From positions 1-37,888 of the forward strand of contig JAHHGR010000045.1 in NCBI GenBank assembly GCA_019359725.1: 37,888 bases of DNA, written 5' to 3'. Numbering within the stretch: the stretch's first letter is position 1; the number at the start of each line of letters is the position of its first letter. The position numbers and the translations under genes were made by a program. The notes beneath the pieces were generated by a model. The model did not search any database. It was given only the letters and a program-made list of their open reading frames with translations, and was not told the DNA's origin. Source of the DNA: Aphanocapsa lilacina HA4352-LM1 (lineage in GTDB: Bacteria > Cyanobacteriota > Cyanobacteriia > Gloeobacterales > Gloeobacteraceae). Shown one piece after another: positions 1-8,376 of this stretch.

Positions 1-1
1 T

Positions 2-301
2 TGCAATGTTGTATGTGTCAGGAAGTCAGTTATGTGCATTGGCTGGGAAAATTGCTGGGCAGCTGGAGGCGCAGGGTCTGGCCCCTCGAACTGTGTGCAA
101 GCGTTCACTGATTCAACACTTCTGGGTGGGTACGATGTGTTCCTCAATGACAACAACGGGCAACCGTACTCATCGATATATAACTCGGGAACAGGCAACT
201 ACTACGAAGGGTCTGATCCTAATTATGTATACGGTGACGTATTTAGGAATACAACCTTATACGCTCCAGGGCTCAAAAACTTGCACGAGGTCCTTAATTA
301 G
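2..301 (+). CDS. 3' end of an unrecognised gene (partial at window edge)
   Basis: The reading frame is open from the window edge to TAG at 299-301, so this is probably the C-terminal ~100 residues of a longer protein. An internal ATG at 32 could start an 89-residue protein, but no convincing ribosome binding site precedes it. The first third has several cysteines and small residues (WENCWAAGGAGSG). The rest is rich in Tyr, Asn, Gly and Asp (NDNNGQPYSSIYNSGTGNYY), which is common in extracellular or surface proteins. No family is recognised. A second frame is also open here (6-347), but its composition looks less protein-like. The stop codon is part of the left arm of the hairpin at 299-340. 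Confidence 0.4.
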   Translation, partial: CNVVCVRKSVMCIGWENCWAAGGAGSGPSNCVQAFTDSTLLGGYDVFLNDNNGQPYSSIYNSGTGNYYEGSDPNYVYGDVFRNTTLYAPGLKNLHEVLN

Positions 302-340
302 ATTAATGTATTGCGGTGGTCATCGTAATACATTAATCTA
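299..340. terminator. Perfect 14-bp stem hairpin overlapping the stop codon of the first gene
   Basis: TAGATTAATGTATT (299-312) is the exact reverse complement of AATACATTAATCTA (327-340), with a 14-nt loop. The left arm contains the TAG stop of the upstream frame. The right arm ends 18 nt before the Shine-Dalgarno sequence of the next gene. There is no T-run, so it is not a classical intrinsic terminator; it may act as a 3' stabiliser, an attenuator or a protein-binding site. Confidence 0.4.
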
Positions 341-370
341 TTCATAGCTCAATCTACTTTGGAGGACGAG

Positions 371-715
371 ATGAAGAAGTTGGTGTTCGGTGTGCTCGTA
401 CTTTGTTTTGCTAGTGCTTTTCCGGCATTTGCTGAAGGACAAATACCAATTGTCATCAGAGATTTTGTGCGTAATGATCTGCAAGTGGGAACGATGAACA
501 TAATTCCAGAGGAAACCCTTGAACTGTTTGACAAAGAGGGGAGTCTTCTTGAGGTTCTCTATTTTTCCGAAAAACTTAAGCCAAGTCCGAGTTCTCCCGA
601 AACGACATCGATCTTCACTGGTAAGACTTACGGAGCAAATGTTCGAGATTTGAACCCCGTTAATTCGTTTGCGCATACGCTCAAGCAGCCGGTGAAATCT
701 TCGAAAAACCGATAG
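371..715 (+). CDS. Small secreted/periplasmic protein, unknown function
   Basis: 114 residues. Residues 1-20 form a clear Sec signal peptide: basic MKK start, hydrophobic core (LVFGVLVLCFASAF) and an AFA-E cleavage-like site. The mature part is about 93 residues, mixed charged, with no cysteine, and ends in a basic, Ser/Lys-rich tail (VKSSKNR). The start at 371 is chosen over TTG at 359 because TTGGAGG (359-365) is an excellent ribosome binding site 5 nt ahead of the ATG. No family is recognised. The GC content is visibly lower than that of the ndh genes downstream, which suggests an accessory or acquired gene. The hairpin at 299-340 lies just upstream. Confidence 0.6.
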   Translation: MKKLVFGVLVLCFASAFPAFAEGQIPIVIRDFVRNDLQVGTMNIIPEETLELFDKEGSLLEVLYFSEKLKPSPSSPETTSIFTGKTYGANVRDLNPVNSFAHTLKQPVKSSKNR

Positions 716-826
716 GTTACTGCCTATAGGAAAATCGACATATCGCTTCCCAGTGCAGCAGTGTTTCTCCAAAGCTACTGCTGCACTACGTTTCCGATTG
801 TGCATGTATAGAAGCATAGTTTTGCG

Positions 827-1082
827 TTGACGGGGTGACAGAGAGCCTGTAGTGCTTGCCCTATCTGGCTCTGGGGCTTCCACTCTAAGAAAGAAGGGCA
901 TGCCACAGTGGGCACGCCCCCAAAAAACAAAATGTTGCCCCGTTATCGGGCCTGGAGTATTGCCAGGACCTGGTTGAGAGACTGATAGACTTGAGGCGAA
1001 AATGGCGCAAGCGATATCAGAAGGGCCAGCGGGCCAGAAGCCTTTTACTGTGCTCATCCTGAGCCTTCTGTCACCCCGTCAA
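827..1082. mobile_element. MITE-like element with perfect 16-bp terminal inverted repeats
   Basis: TTGACGGGGTGACAGA (827-842) and TCTGTCACCCCGTCAA (1067-1082) are exact reverse complements bounding 256 bp. The interior has no credible gene. It holds an imperfect hairpin (GGGCATGCC at 896-904 against GGCACGCCC at 911-919). Both outer flanks contain TTTTGCGTTG (left 820-829, overlapping the repeat; right 1084-1093), which may be insertion-related duplication or chance. The size and the lack of a transposase fit a non-autonomous MITE. No typical short target duplication directly abuts the repeats, so the exact ends are uncertain. It occupies most of the 623-bp gap before ndhK (716-1338); the rest of that gap holds an AT-rich stretch (1083-1175) but no gene I can support. 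Confidence 0.55.
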
Positions 1083-1338
1083 ATTTTTGCGTTGCGAATT
1101 GTCAACGATAAAAACCAGATTAAAGCAATGCAATTTAAGGCTATTGCTTGTCTGTAAAATCTATACAATTTTATGACGCTGGTCGATTTGTCTGCTCCGC
1201 TGAGGGAGGATAGCACCAAATCCATCAAGCAAGACGGTGTCATTGGAACTTGAGTGCCCGGACGTTTCTGCCTGTAGCTGGACGATAATGGAACCGATGG
1301 CCCTTAATCTGAATTCCAGGCCATCCAAAAGAAGCGCC

Positions 1339-2059
1339 ATGTTTAACGACCGACCCCAGACCGACCGGCTGTTCTTCCCGCCCGAGCGCCCGGAGGTCAC
1401 CAGTGAACTGAGCAACAACGTCATCCTCACCACGCTCAACGACCTCTACAACTGGGCGCGGCTTTCGAGCGTCTGGCCCTTGATGTACGGCACGGCCTGT
1501 TGCTTCATCGAATTTGCCGGGCTCATCGGCTCGCGCTTCGACTTCGACCGCTTCGGGCTGGTGCCGCGCGCCTCACCGCGCCAGGCCGACTTGATCATCA
1601 CCGCGGGCACGATCACCATGAAATTCGCCCCGGCCCTGGTCACCCTTTACCAGCAGATGCCCGAGCCCAAGTACGTGATCGCCATGGGCGCCTGCACGAT
1701 TACCGGCGGCATGTTCTCCACCGACTCGCCCACGACTGTGCGCGGCGTCGACAAGCTCATCCCGGTCGATGTGTACATCCCGGGTTGCCCGCCCCGGCCG
1801 GAGGCGATCTTCGATGCGATCGTCAAGTTGCGCAAGAAGATGGCCACCGAGGATTTTCGCGAGCGCTACGACACGATTGCCCAGACCCACCGCTACTACA
1901 CCACCGCGCATCGCATGAAGGCCGTGGCGGACCCACTGACCAGCCAATACATCAGCATGGAAAGCCGCCAGGCTGCCCCGCCTGCCCTGGCCGCCGCCAT
2001 CGAGATGGGCATTCCCCTGGACTTGCAGCGCACGCCCCAACTGGAGGAGCAGATCCGCG

Positions 2060-2085
<26 letters not shown>
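1339..2085 (+). CDS. ndhK: NAD(P)H-quinone oxidoreductase subunit K (NDH-1)
   Basis: 248 residues, normal for cyanobacterial NdhK. It is the subunit of the NDH-1 peripheral arm that carries the terminal [4Fe-4S] cluster (N2 equivalent) passing electrons to plastoquinone, in respiration and cyclic photosynthetic electron flow. The cluster ligands are visible: the CC pair in [10 protein letters not shown] (about residue 52), the Cys of [10 protein letters not shown] and the Cys of PGCPPRPEA. The N-terminal block ([18 protein letters not shown]) is highly typical of the family. ATG 1339 is chosen because the family alignment starts about there; a GTG at 1237 is in frame but adds an atypical extension. 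It overlaps ndhJ by 26 nt, so the two are co-transcribed. The usual partner ndhC is missing upstream. The C-terminal tail is longer and more variable than the core. Confidence 0.96.
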
Positions 2086-2596
<511 letters not shown>

Positions 2597-2646
2597 TGCT
2601 TTCCATTAGCAATTAAAACTGCAGCTGTAGAGCGCGGTAGCCGTCC

Positions 2647-2718
2647 TTAAGCCTGATCGAGCGCTTCGATGAGTTCGGCGAGGTCGTCGGCGCCGATATC
2701 CATCTCGTCTTCGTGCCC
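2647..2718 (-). pseudogene. Possible C-terminal fragment of a minus-strand gene cut by a MITE
   Basis: On the minus strand a short acidic C-terminus (MDIGADDLAELIEALDQA then TAA at 2649-2647) reads cleanly up to the inverted-repeat element at 2719. Joining the sequence across that element through the repeated GTCTTCGTGCC keeps an open frame for at least a dozen further codons. This fits a gene interrupted by the insertion, but the piece is too short to assign and could be chance. Confidence 0.22.
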
Positions 2719-2848
2719 AGGGCTGTTTCATTCTAGCTTTGCATTGGATGCAAATGAGAATCGAGAGCGGCAAAAGCCTTATTGCTTGTTGAGTAGGTCA
2801 AGCTTATTGACATGGCCGAATGGGGTTTTTGGAGAATGAAACAGCCCT
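2719..2848. mobile_element. 130-bp MITE-like element with perfect 16-bp terminal inverted repeats
   Basis: AGGGCTGTTTCATTCT (2719-2734) and AGAATGAAACAGCCCT (2833-2848) are exact reverse complements bounding 130 bp with no coding capacity. GTCTTCGTGCC occurs directly on both sides (2707-2717 and 2849-2859), an 11-bp direct repeat that looks like a target-site duplication. The right copy is itself followed by AGGGCTGG, so part of the repeat tip may also be duplicated. The structure fits a non-autonomous element mobilised by a transposase elsewhere in the genome. Confidence 0.62.
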
Positions 2849-2878
2849 GTCTTCGTGCCAGGGCTGGCTTGAGCAGCC

Positions 2879-3002
2879 GTGACCACGAAGGTATAGCGCA
2901 GACTTTAAAGACAAAGTCGCCATCGAGGTGATGCGAGGTGAACAGGCCATCGCAGAGTTGGCGGCACGACATCAGTTGCATCCCGCAGAGATCTCTCAAT
3001 AG
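2879..3002 (+). pseudogene. Remnant of an IS3-family transposase OrfA (N-terminal helix-turn-helix)
   Basis: A frame from 2886 reads RRYSADFKDKVAIEV, then IAELAARHQLHPAEISQ, then TAG. This is the N-terminal HTH region of an IS3/IS911-type OrfA. The presumed start (GTG 2879, MTTK) is in a different frame, so a small deletion lies near 2890. The TAG at 3000-3002 stands where the family has a Trp (ISQW), consistent with a TGG-to-TAG change. No OrfB follows, so the copy is dead. Confidence 0.6.
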
Positions 3003-3186
3003 CCTCTTGCGCGAATGCCAAGATAGACAGCTCAAACCATTGGAAGCTCGTTTCGCAATCCGGTTCATGCAAGAGGTCAGTATCGGGTTGGGATCGTTGT
3101 TTCAATTGCAGTGTTCTGAGCCAGAGACAAATGTTTTTTCGTTACTTCTATTGGAAGGCACTTGGGCTTTCCTGCGACAGCAATAG
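3003..3186 (+). pseudogene. Unidentified open fragment after the IS3 remnant
   Basis: A frame open from before 3000 to TAG at 3184-3186 reads as plausible protein in its second half (PLEARFAIRFMQEVSIG, FSLLLLEGTWAFLRQQ). It has no start codon with a ribosome binding site and no recognised family. It may be the C-terminal piece of a gene whose front was lost when the elements to its left inserted. Confidence 0.2.
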
Positions 3187-3214
3187 GTAACTATAAACCC
3201 TTTTGGAGCGAATC

Positions 3215-3475
3215 ATGCATACCTCCCTTTCTGGCGTTCTTTGCATTCTTTCGATGGTGGCGCTAAGTTATTCTTTGATGACATTTCAGTGTGTTTGGGT
3301 CTGCGAAGTTCAATGCGGTCCTAAAGGTTGCAAATCCGTCTGCCGGTGCAAGCCGTCGAATCGATTGCAAGCTGTGGATGCCGGTTTTGAACTGCCAAAC
3401 GTTGCTGGACTTGCAAGTTTTGGCAACAGTCTGGATGGCGGCGTTTCGGAATGCGCAAAAGCAGGTTTGATTTGA
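3215..3475 (+). CDS. Small cysteine-rich secreted or membrane-anchored peptide
   Basis: 86 residues. Residues 3-22 are hydrophobic (a signal peptide or single anchor) and are followed at once by six cysteines in about 20 residues: CVWVCEVQC, then GPKGC, KSVC and RC, i.e. spacing C-x3-C-x3-C-x4-C-x3-C-x-C. The remaining half has one further Cys and ends AKAGLI. ATG 3215 has GGAG at 3205-3208, 6 nt upstream; TTG 3203 is an inferior alternative. The cysteine density suggests metal binding or disulfide cross-linking outside the cytoplasm. No family is recognised. It stands alone between element debris and a C-rich stretch. Confidence 0.5.
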   Translation: MHTSLSGVLCILSMVALSYSLMTFQCVWVCEVQCGPKGCKSVCRCKPSNRLQAVDAGFELPNVAGLASFGNSLDGGVSECAKAGLI

Positions 3476-3587
3476 TTTGCGGGGGAAAGATCGCTGTGTG
3501 CCTGGGGCTGTTTTTGAGCTGCTGAACCGGTCGGGCTCTGCCATTTTGGGTCTTTCGGCGGTTGGTGTGGCACGCGGATCTGTGGGT

Positions 3588-3690
3588 GCGAGAGGCGGAA
3601 CCCCCTTCGGGTTCCCCTCTCGCGCTCTCCAACCTCCCCGCGTCCGGGGGCGTGCCACCCCCCCGACACCCCCCCCGGACTTGGGGGCAT
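3588..3690. repeat. Strong hairpin plus C-tract block in a 400-bp gene-free stretch
   Basis: Between 3476 and 3875 I see no gene. Positions 3588-3603 (GCGAGAGGCGGAACCC) pair with 3609-3623 (GGGTTCCCCTCTCGC) over 15 bp with one bulged C and a CCTTC loop. Positions 3655-3690 then hold runs of seven and eight C's and GGGGG, so the minus strand carries several long G-runs within 60 nt. This could be an intergenic repeat family, a terminator-like element or a G-quadruplex former. A smaller repeat (ATAAGCC 3785-3791 / GGCTTAT 3807-3813) follows. Confidence 0.45.
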
Positions 3691-3875
3691 GATTGGGAAC
3701 GAGACTTGTGGGTGGGATGGGCTGATTTTTCTAGGGCCTGCACGCTTTGCGTGTCGACTACGGCGAGGTGTGGGGCAAAGAAGCATAAGCCGGAGGCCAT
3801 GGGATTGGCTTATCCAGGCTGACCCTGGCATGCAGGCGGTAGGATCGGTGTTGAATCCACGACGCGAGATTGTTA

Positions 3876-5090
3876 GTGCGCATCCTGCTGCTGCACCGCA
3901 CTTTCCCGGGGCAGTTTCTCTATCTGGCGAGCGCTCTGGTCCAGGAGCGCAAGCATCGGGTTATCTTCGGCACGGCCTCCCCGAACGGCACCCTGCCGGG
4001 TGTGGAAAAACAGCTCTACGGGCCTGTGGCTAAAGCCCATTCGAAGACGCACCACTACGCCCAGAGCCTCGAAGGCGCCGTGCTCGAAGCCCAGGCTACC
4101 TGGCGGCTTGGTCAGCGGCTCCAGGAGGAAGGGTTCGTGCCCGACCTTGTCTATGGTCACTCGGGCTGGGGGCCGACGCTGTTTATCAAAGACCTCTTTC
4201 CTCAAACGAAACTGGTGTGTTACTTCGAGTGGTTCTACCGTGCCCACGGCGGCAGCCACAACTTCGACCCCACCCGCAAGCTCGGCCCCGATGCCGAGGC
4301 GGAGGTGCGCACCAAGAATGCCCCGATTCTCATCGACCTCGAAGCCTGCGACGCGGGCCTTGCGCCGACGCGCTGGCAGCAAAGTCAGTTTCCGGTGGAA
4401 TTTCGCAACAAGATCAAGGTACTCCACGACGGCATTCCCACCGGTATCGTCCGACCGCGGTCCGGGGCACGGTTGGTGCTGCCGGAGATCGGCCTCGATT
4501 TGGGCGATGTTGAGGAACTGGTCACCTACGTCGCCACCGGCATGGAGCCGATGCGCGGCTTTCCGCAGTTCATGGAGGCAGTCTCGTTGTTGCAGCGCCG
4601 TCGGCCCCGCTGCCATGTGGTGGTGGTCGGTGAGGACCGCACCGAGTACAGCAACCCGGCGCCGGAGGGCCGGACCTACCGGGAGCTGATGCTCGAACGG
4701 TTTGAGTACGACCATACCCGGCTGCACTTTGTTGGCCGGCGGCCCTACGGTGACTATCTCCAGGTGCTCCAGGCGTCCGGGGTGCACGTCTATTTGAGCT
4801 ATCCGTATATTCTTTCTTGGTCGCTATTGGAGGCGATGGCCGCCGGGTGCCTGGTGGTGGGGTCCGACACCCCACCGGTCACCGAGATGGTTCGTGAGGG
4901 GTTTAACGGTTTACTGGTCGATTTTTTTGCCCCGGAGCAGTTGGCTGAGCGCATAGGCGAAGTTTTCGAGCATCCCGACCGCATGGCGGCTCTGCGCGAT
5001 CGGGCGCGCTTGACGGTGGTGGAGCGCTACGCCCTCGACAAGCTGTTGCCGCGCCAGATTGGCTGGTTGGAGGGCATTGTCCGCGCTTAG
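3876..5090 (+). CDS. Glycosyltransferase family 4 (GT-B fold), paralog 1
   Basis: 404 residues. The N-terminal domain has the Gly_trans_4_3-type pattern: MRILLLHRTFPGQF, DLVYGHSGWGPTLFIKD, CYFEWFYRAHG. The C-terminal domain has the family-4 nucleotide-sugar site with the E-x7-E type motif around LLEAMAAGCLVV and TPPVTEMV (about residues 316-340). It probably transfers a sugar from a nucleotide donor to a polysaccharide or glycoconjugate in the cytoplasm; the substrate is unknown. GTG 3876 is preferred to TTG 3870 because it aligns with the paralog's MRILFLH start. The protein at 18483-19697 (minus) is the same length and closely similar throughout. Its stop overlaps the convergent hlyD stop (5087-5090). 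Confidence 0.9.
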   Translation: MRILLLHRTFPGQFLYLASALVQERKHRVIFGTASPNGTLPGVEKQLYGPVAKAHSKTHHYAQSLEGAVLEAQATWRLGQRLQEEGFVPDLVYGHSGWGPTLFIKDLFPQTKLVCYFEWFYRAHGGSHNFDPTRKLGPDAEAEVRTKNAPILIDLEACDAGLAPTRWQQSQFPVEFRNKIKVLHDGIPTGIVRPRSGARLVLPEIGLDLGDVEELVTYVATGMEPMRGFPQFMEAVSLLQRRRPRCHVVVVGEDRTEYSNPAPEGRTYRELMLERFEYDHTRLHFVGRRPYGDYLQVLQASGVHVYLSYPYILSWSLLEAMAAGCLVVGSDTPPVTEMVREGFNGLLVDFFAPEQLAERIGEVFEHPDRMAALRDRARLTVVERYALDKLLPRQIGWLEGIVRA

Positions 5091-6532
5091 CGGACAAATT
5101 TGAGGTTGTCGAAGGGGCGGGCGAACAGGTCGGTGAAGACGCTCAGCACCGTGCGCTTGCGCACCCGCAGGTTGGCGCTCACCGCCATGCCCGATTGCAG
5201 GGGCACCGTCCGGCCGCGCACGGCCAGCGTCTGGGCCGATAGGCGCACCTTGGCCGGGAAGCTGTAGAAGGGCCGTTCCTCGGTCGGGGGCAGGGCGTCT
5301 GAACCGAGCCAGAGGAGTTGCCCTGCGATGTCGCCGAACTCGGTAAAGGGAAACGAGTCGATGCGCACGTCGGCCGCCATCCCCTCGCGCACAAAGCCGA
5401 TGTCGCGGTTGGTGATGTGGACGCGGGCAAGCAAGTCTCCCCCCGGGACAATCTTGAGCACCGGCGAGCCCGGTTCGACCACGAACCCCGGCGAGTGGGG
5501 GCGCAGGTCGAAGACGGTGCCGTCTACAGGGGAGCGCAGTTGCTGGTACTGGAGGGTCAGCCGCGCTTGGTCGAGCTGGCTGGCGGTCTCCGAGGCGCGC
5601 TTGTCGTTTTCGACGACGAGCTTGGCAAGTCGGCTGTCGATCTCGGCGATGAGGCGGCGGTTGGCGGCGATTTTGTCGAGGCGCTCTTTCTCGAAGGTGG
5701 CCTTGCTATTGGCGAACTGTTCGCGGGCCTGGGCGACGGCCAGTTTCAGCCGTCGGCCCTCTTCGCCGAGGCGTTCGACTTCCCCGGTGCCGCTGCTGAC
5801 TTCCTGACGCTGGCGCAGGTACTGCACCCGGGCCATTGCTCCCTGCTCGGCGAGCGGGCCAATGTCGATGAGGATCTTGCGGTTGATGGCGAGTACCTGC
5901 CGGGCGCTGGCGAGCTTCGCTTCGACCTGGGCAAGCTGGCGCTCCAGCTGGTCCACGTTCGAGCGCACCGCGGCAAAGCGACTGGTGCGCTCGCGCTCGC
6001 CCGCGGCCAGTTGCCGCCGCTGCTCGGGGTCAAGCGCCGAAGTTTCTCCCAATTCGGCGCGAGCCAGGGCAATCTCGGCCAGCAGCGCCGCGCGATTTCT
6101 GGTGAGCGGGCGGACTGCCTCGGGCGGACCGCTGCGCCCGCCGCCGGTAGTATCGGTGCCAAGCTGGGTGCGGTAGAAACGGCTCTCTTGCTCAAGGGAA
6201 GTGCGGACGCGGCCGAGCGCCTCGATCTGCGAGCGCGAAACGGTGGGCACCAGGCTGATGAGCACCTGGCCCTTGCGCACCCGCTGGCCCTCCGCGACGT
6301 GGATTTCGCTCACCACGCCCCCTACTGGCGGTTGGACGTCTTTGACCAGGCTCAAAGGCTCCAGTTTGCCGCGCGCCTCGACCGCTTCTTCGACTTCGGC
6401 GAACGCCGCCCAGAGGCCGACCGCAACGGTGACCCCCACGATACTCCAGAGGATCGCCCGCGACCAGGCGGCGGGCTGCTTGAGGATCACCGGGCGATCG
6501 AAGCGCGGCGGCGCGGGCTCGAACCTTCTCAC
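5087..6532 (-). CDS. HlyD-family membrane fusion (adaptor) protein of a type I secretion system
   Basis: 481 residues. Order: short cytoplasmic N-terminus; one TM segment at about residues 21-43 (WSRAILWSIVGVTVAVGLWA); first half of a lipoyl domain (VVSEIHVAEGQRVRKGQVLI); a long coiled coil of about 220 residues; second lipoyl half (LRSPVDGTVFDLRPH, PGSPVLKIVPGG); and a beta-barrel region. The protein bridges the inner-membrane ABC exporter to a TolC-type outer-membrane channel. GTG 6532 overlaps the exporter TGA by 4 nt (GTGA), which argues for this start and for translational coupling. The frame is open much further upstream, but that part is the exporter read out of frame. No TolC gene is in the window. 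Confidence 0.9.
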   Translation of the reverse strand: MRRFEPAPPRFDRPVILKQPAAWSRAILWSIVGVTVAVGLWAAFAEVEEAVEARGKLEPLSLVKDVQPPVGGVVSEIHVAEGQRVRKGQVLISLVPTVSRSQIEALGRVRTSLEQESRFYRTQLGTDTTGGGRSGPPEAVRPLTRNRAALLAEIALARAELGETSALDPEQRRQLAAGERERTSRFAAVRSNVDQLERQLAQVEAKLASARQVLAINRKILIDIGPLAEQGAMARVQYLRQRQEVSSGTGEVERLGEEGRRLKLAVAQAREQFANSKATFEKERLDKIAANRRLIAEIDSRLAKLVVENDKRASETASQLDQARLTLQYQQLRSPVDGTVFDLRPHSPGFVVEPGSPVLKIVPGGDLLARVHITNRDIGFVREGMAADVRIDSFPFTEFGDIAGQLLWLGSDALPPTEERPFYSFPAKVRLSAQTLAVRGRTVPLQSGMAVSANLRVRKRTVLSVFTDLFARPFDNLKFVR

Positions 6533-8376
6533 AGCGCCACCTCCTGCCGTTGGTAAAGCCCGTGGTAGTACCCACTCCGGGCGAGAAGTTGGGCGTGGGT
6601 GCCCTGCTCGACGACGCTGCCGCGATCGAGCACGACGATCGCATCGGCATTCTGGATGCTCGCCAGGCGGTGGGTGATAAACAGCACCGTCCGTCCCCGA
6701 AAGTGCTCGAAGAGATTGGCGCACAGCCGGCGCTCGGTGGGGGCGTCCAGGGCGCTGGTCGCTTCGTCGAGGACTAATAGCCGCGGGTTTTGCAGCACCG
6801 CGCGGGCGATGGCAATGCGCTGGCGCTGGCCGCCTGATAGGGCGGCGCCGCGCTCGCCCACGCGGGTGTTGTAGCCTTCGGGCAAATCCATGATGAATTG
6901 GTGGGCACAGGCGAGGCGGGCGGCTTCGACCACCTCCTCGGGAGAAGCGTCCGGGCGGTTGAGGGCGATGTTTTCCTGCACCGTGCCCGCAAAGAGCAGC
7001 GCCTCCTGCAGCACCATGCCGATCTGCTGCCGGAGCGAGTACAGTTCGACTTTGGCGATGTCGTAATTGTCGATGAGCACCCGACCGGCCTCGGGGGCGT
7101 AGAGTCGGGGCAGGAGCTTGGCCAGGGTGCTTTTGCCCGAGCCGCTCTCGCCGACGACGCCCACGAACGCCCCGGCCGGCAGCGCCAGATCCACGCCGTC
7201 CAGTTGATGCGGTCCCTCGGTGCCGTAGCGGAAAGATACCCCTTCGAAGCGGACTTCTCCTGCGATGGGGGGCATCGGGATGTGCCGCCGCGCTCGGGCG
7301 TCGGCTTCCTGGGGGGTATCGAGAATATCGCCCAGGCGCTCCAGCGACAGCCCCACCTCCTGAAAGTTCTGCCAAAGCTGCACCAGGCGCAGGAGCGGAT
7401 TGGTGACGTAACCCGCAATGATCCGAAAGGCAATAAGCTGCCCGAGGGTAAGTTGTTGGTCGATAACCAGGTAAGCCCCCACCCACAGAAGCAGCAGGCC
7501 CGAGAGTTTGCCCAAAAATCCGCTTACCGCCCCGACTGTGCTGGAAGTGAGCACGGTGGTGAATCCGGCGCTCACGTAGCGGGCATAGCGTTCCTGCCAC
7601 TGCCAGCGCGAGGACAATTCCAGATTCTGGGCTTTGAGCGTCTGGATGCCCGAGAGTGTCTCCACCAGATACGCCTGCGTTTCGGCGTTGCGCTCGGCGC
7701 GCTCACGCAACTGGCCGCGGATGAGCGGGGCGGCAAGCAAGGTGAGCACGGCAAACAGCGGAATCGTGGCGAGGGCCACCAGCGTCAGCTGCCAGCTGTA
7801 GAGCAGCATCACGGCGATGTAAATCACCGAGAAGACCGCATCGAGCACCAGAGTCAGGGCAGTGCCGGTGAGAAATTGGCGGATATTTTCGAGTTCGCCG
7901 ATGCGGGTCGCCAGTTCTCCCACCGGGCGGCGCTCGAAGTAGCGCAAGGGCAGCCGCAGCAGGTGATCGATGATCTCGGATCCAAGGCTCAGGTCGATGC
8001 GGTTGGTGGTGTCGGCGAACAGATACGTGCGCAGACCGGTGAGCAACCCTTCGAAGAGGGCCAGTACCAGCAGCAGCACCCCCAGGACGTTGAGGGTGGC
8101 GACGCTGCCTTGGTTGAGCACCTTGTCGATGATCACCTGGGTCATCAGCGGGTTGGCCAGGGCAAACAGCTGCACGCAGAACGAGGCGACCAGCACCTCG
8201 AAGAGCACCCGCCGGTAGCGCCCCAGAGCCGGGATGAACCAGCGCAGGTCGAAGCGCTCCTGCCGCTTCTCGGGAGCGGGACGCAGCAGGAGGATGGGCC
8301 TGTCTCCCCGCCAACCGGCCAGAAATTCGGGCGTCTCGATGCGCAAGATGCCCTCCTCGGGCACCGCCAGCACCAC
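6529..8376 (-). CDS. Type I secretion ABC transporter, membrane plus ATPase domains (5' end affected by a frameshift)
   Basis: 615 residues from GTG 8376, HlyB/peptidase-exporter family. It begins with the tail of a C39-like domain (LRIETPEFLAGWRGDRPILL), then a six-helix ABC membrane domain (about 50-340), then the ATPase: Walker A GESGSGKST (about 408), signature LSGGQRQ (about 511), Walker B LLVLDEATS (about 532) and H-loop ITHRL. It would energise export of the RTX protein. Upstream of GTG 8376 homologous sequence continues in frame (PALLEWRGGLAVLYSVDARQ) to TAG at 8454-8452. Beyond that the preceding module (8145-9080) matches in another frame. The GTG start is therefore probably not the ancestral N-terminus. 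The 3' end overlaps hlyD by 4 nt. Confidence 0.9.
   Translation of the reverse strand: MVLAVPEEGILRIETPEFLAGWRGDRPILLLRPAPEKRQERFDLRWFIPALGRYRRVLFEVLVASFCVQLFALANPLMTQVIIDKVLNQGSVATLNVLGVLLLVLALFEGLLTGLRTYLFADTTNRIDLSLGSEIIDHLLRLPLRYFERRPVGELATRIGELENIRQFLTGTALTLVLDAVFSVIYIAVMLLYSWQLTLVALATIPLFAVLTLLAAPLIRGQLRERAERNAETQAYLVETLSGIQTLKAQNLELSSRWQWQERYARYVSAGFTTVLTSSTVGAVSGFLGKLSGLLLLWVGAYLVIDQQLTLGQLIAFRIIAGYVTNPLLRLVQLWQNFQEVGLSLERLGDILDTPQEADARARRHIPMPPIAGEVRFEGVSFRYGTEGPHQLDGVDLALPAGAFVGVVGESGSGKSTLAKLLPRLYAPEAGRVLIDNYDIAKVELYSLRQQIGMVLQEALLFAGTVQENIALNRPDASPEEVVEAARLACAHQFIMDLPEGYNTRVGERGAALSGGQRQRIAIARAVLQNPRLLVLDEATSALDAPTERRLCANLFEHFRGRTVLFITHRLASIQNADAIVVLDRGSVVEQGTHAQLLARSGYYHGLYQRQEVAL

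Noticed and set aside
338..1057. 239-codon minus-strand open frame
   Set aside because: It runs antisense to the signal-peptide gene at 371-715 and through the inverted-repeat element; the translation has no protein-like pattern.
6533..7600. N-terminal extension of HlyD to 837 residues
   Set aside because: This part is the ABC exporter gene read in the wrong frame (Arg/Pro/Gly-rich). The GTGA overlap at 6529-6532 marks the true start.
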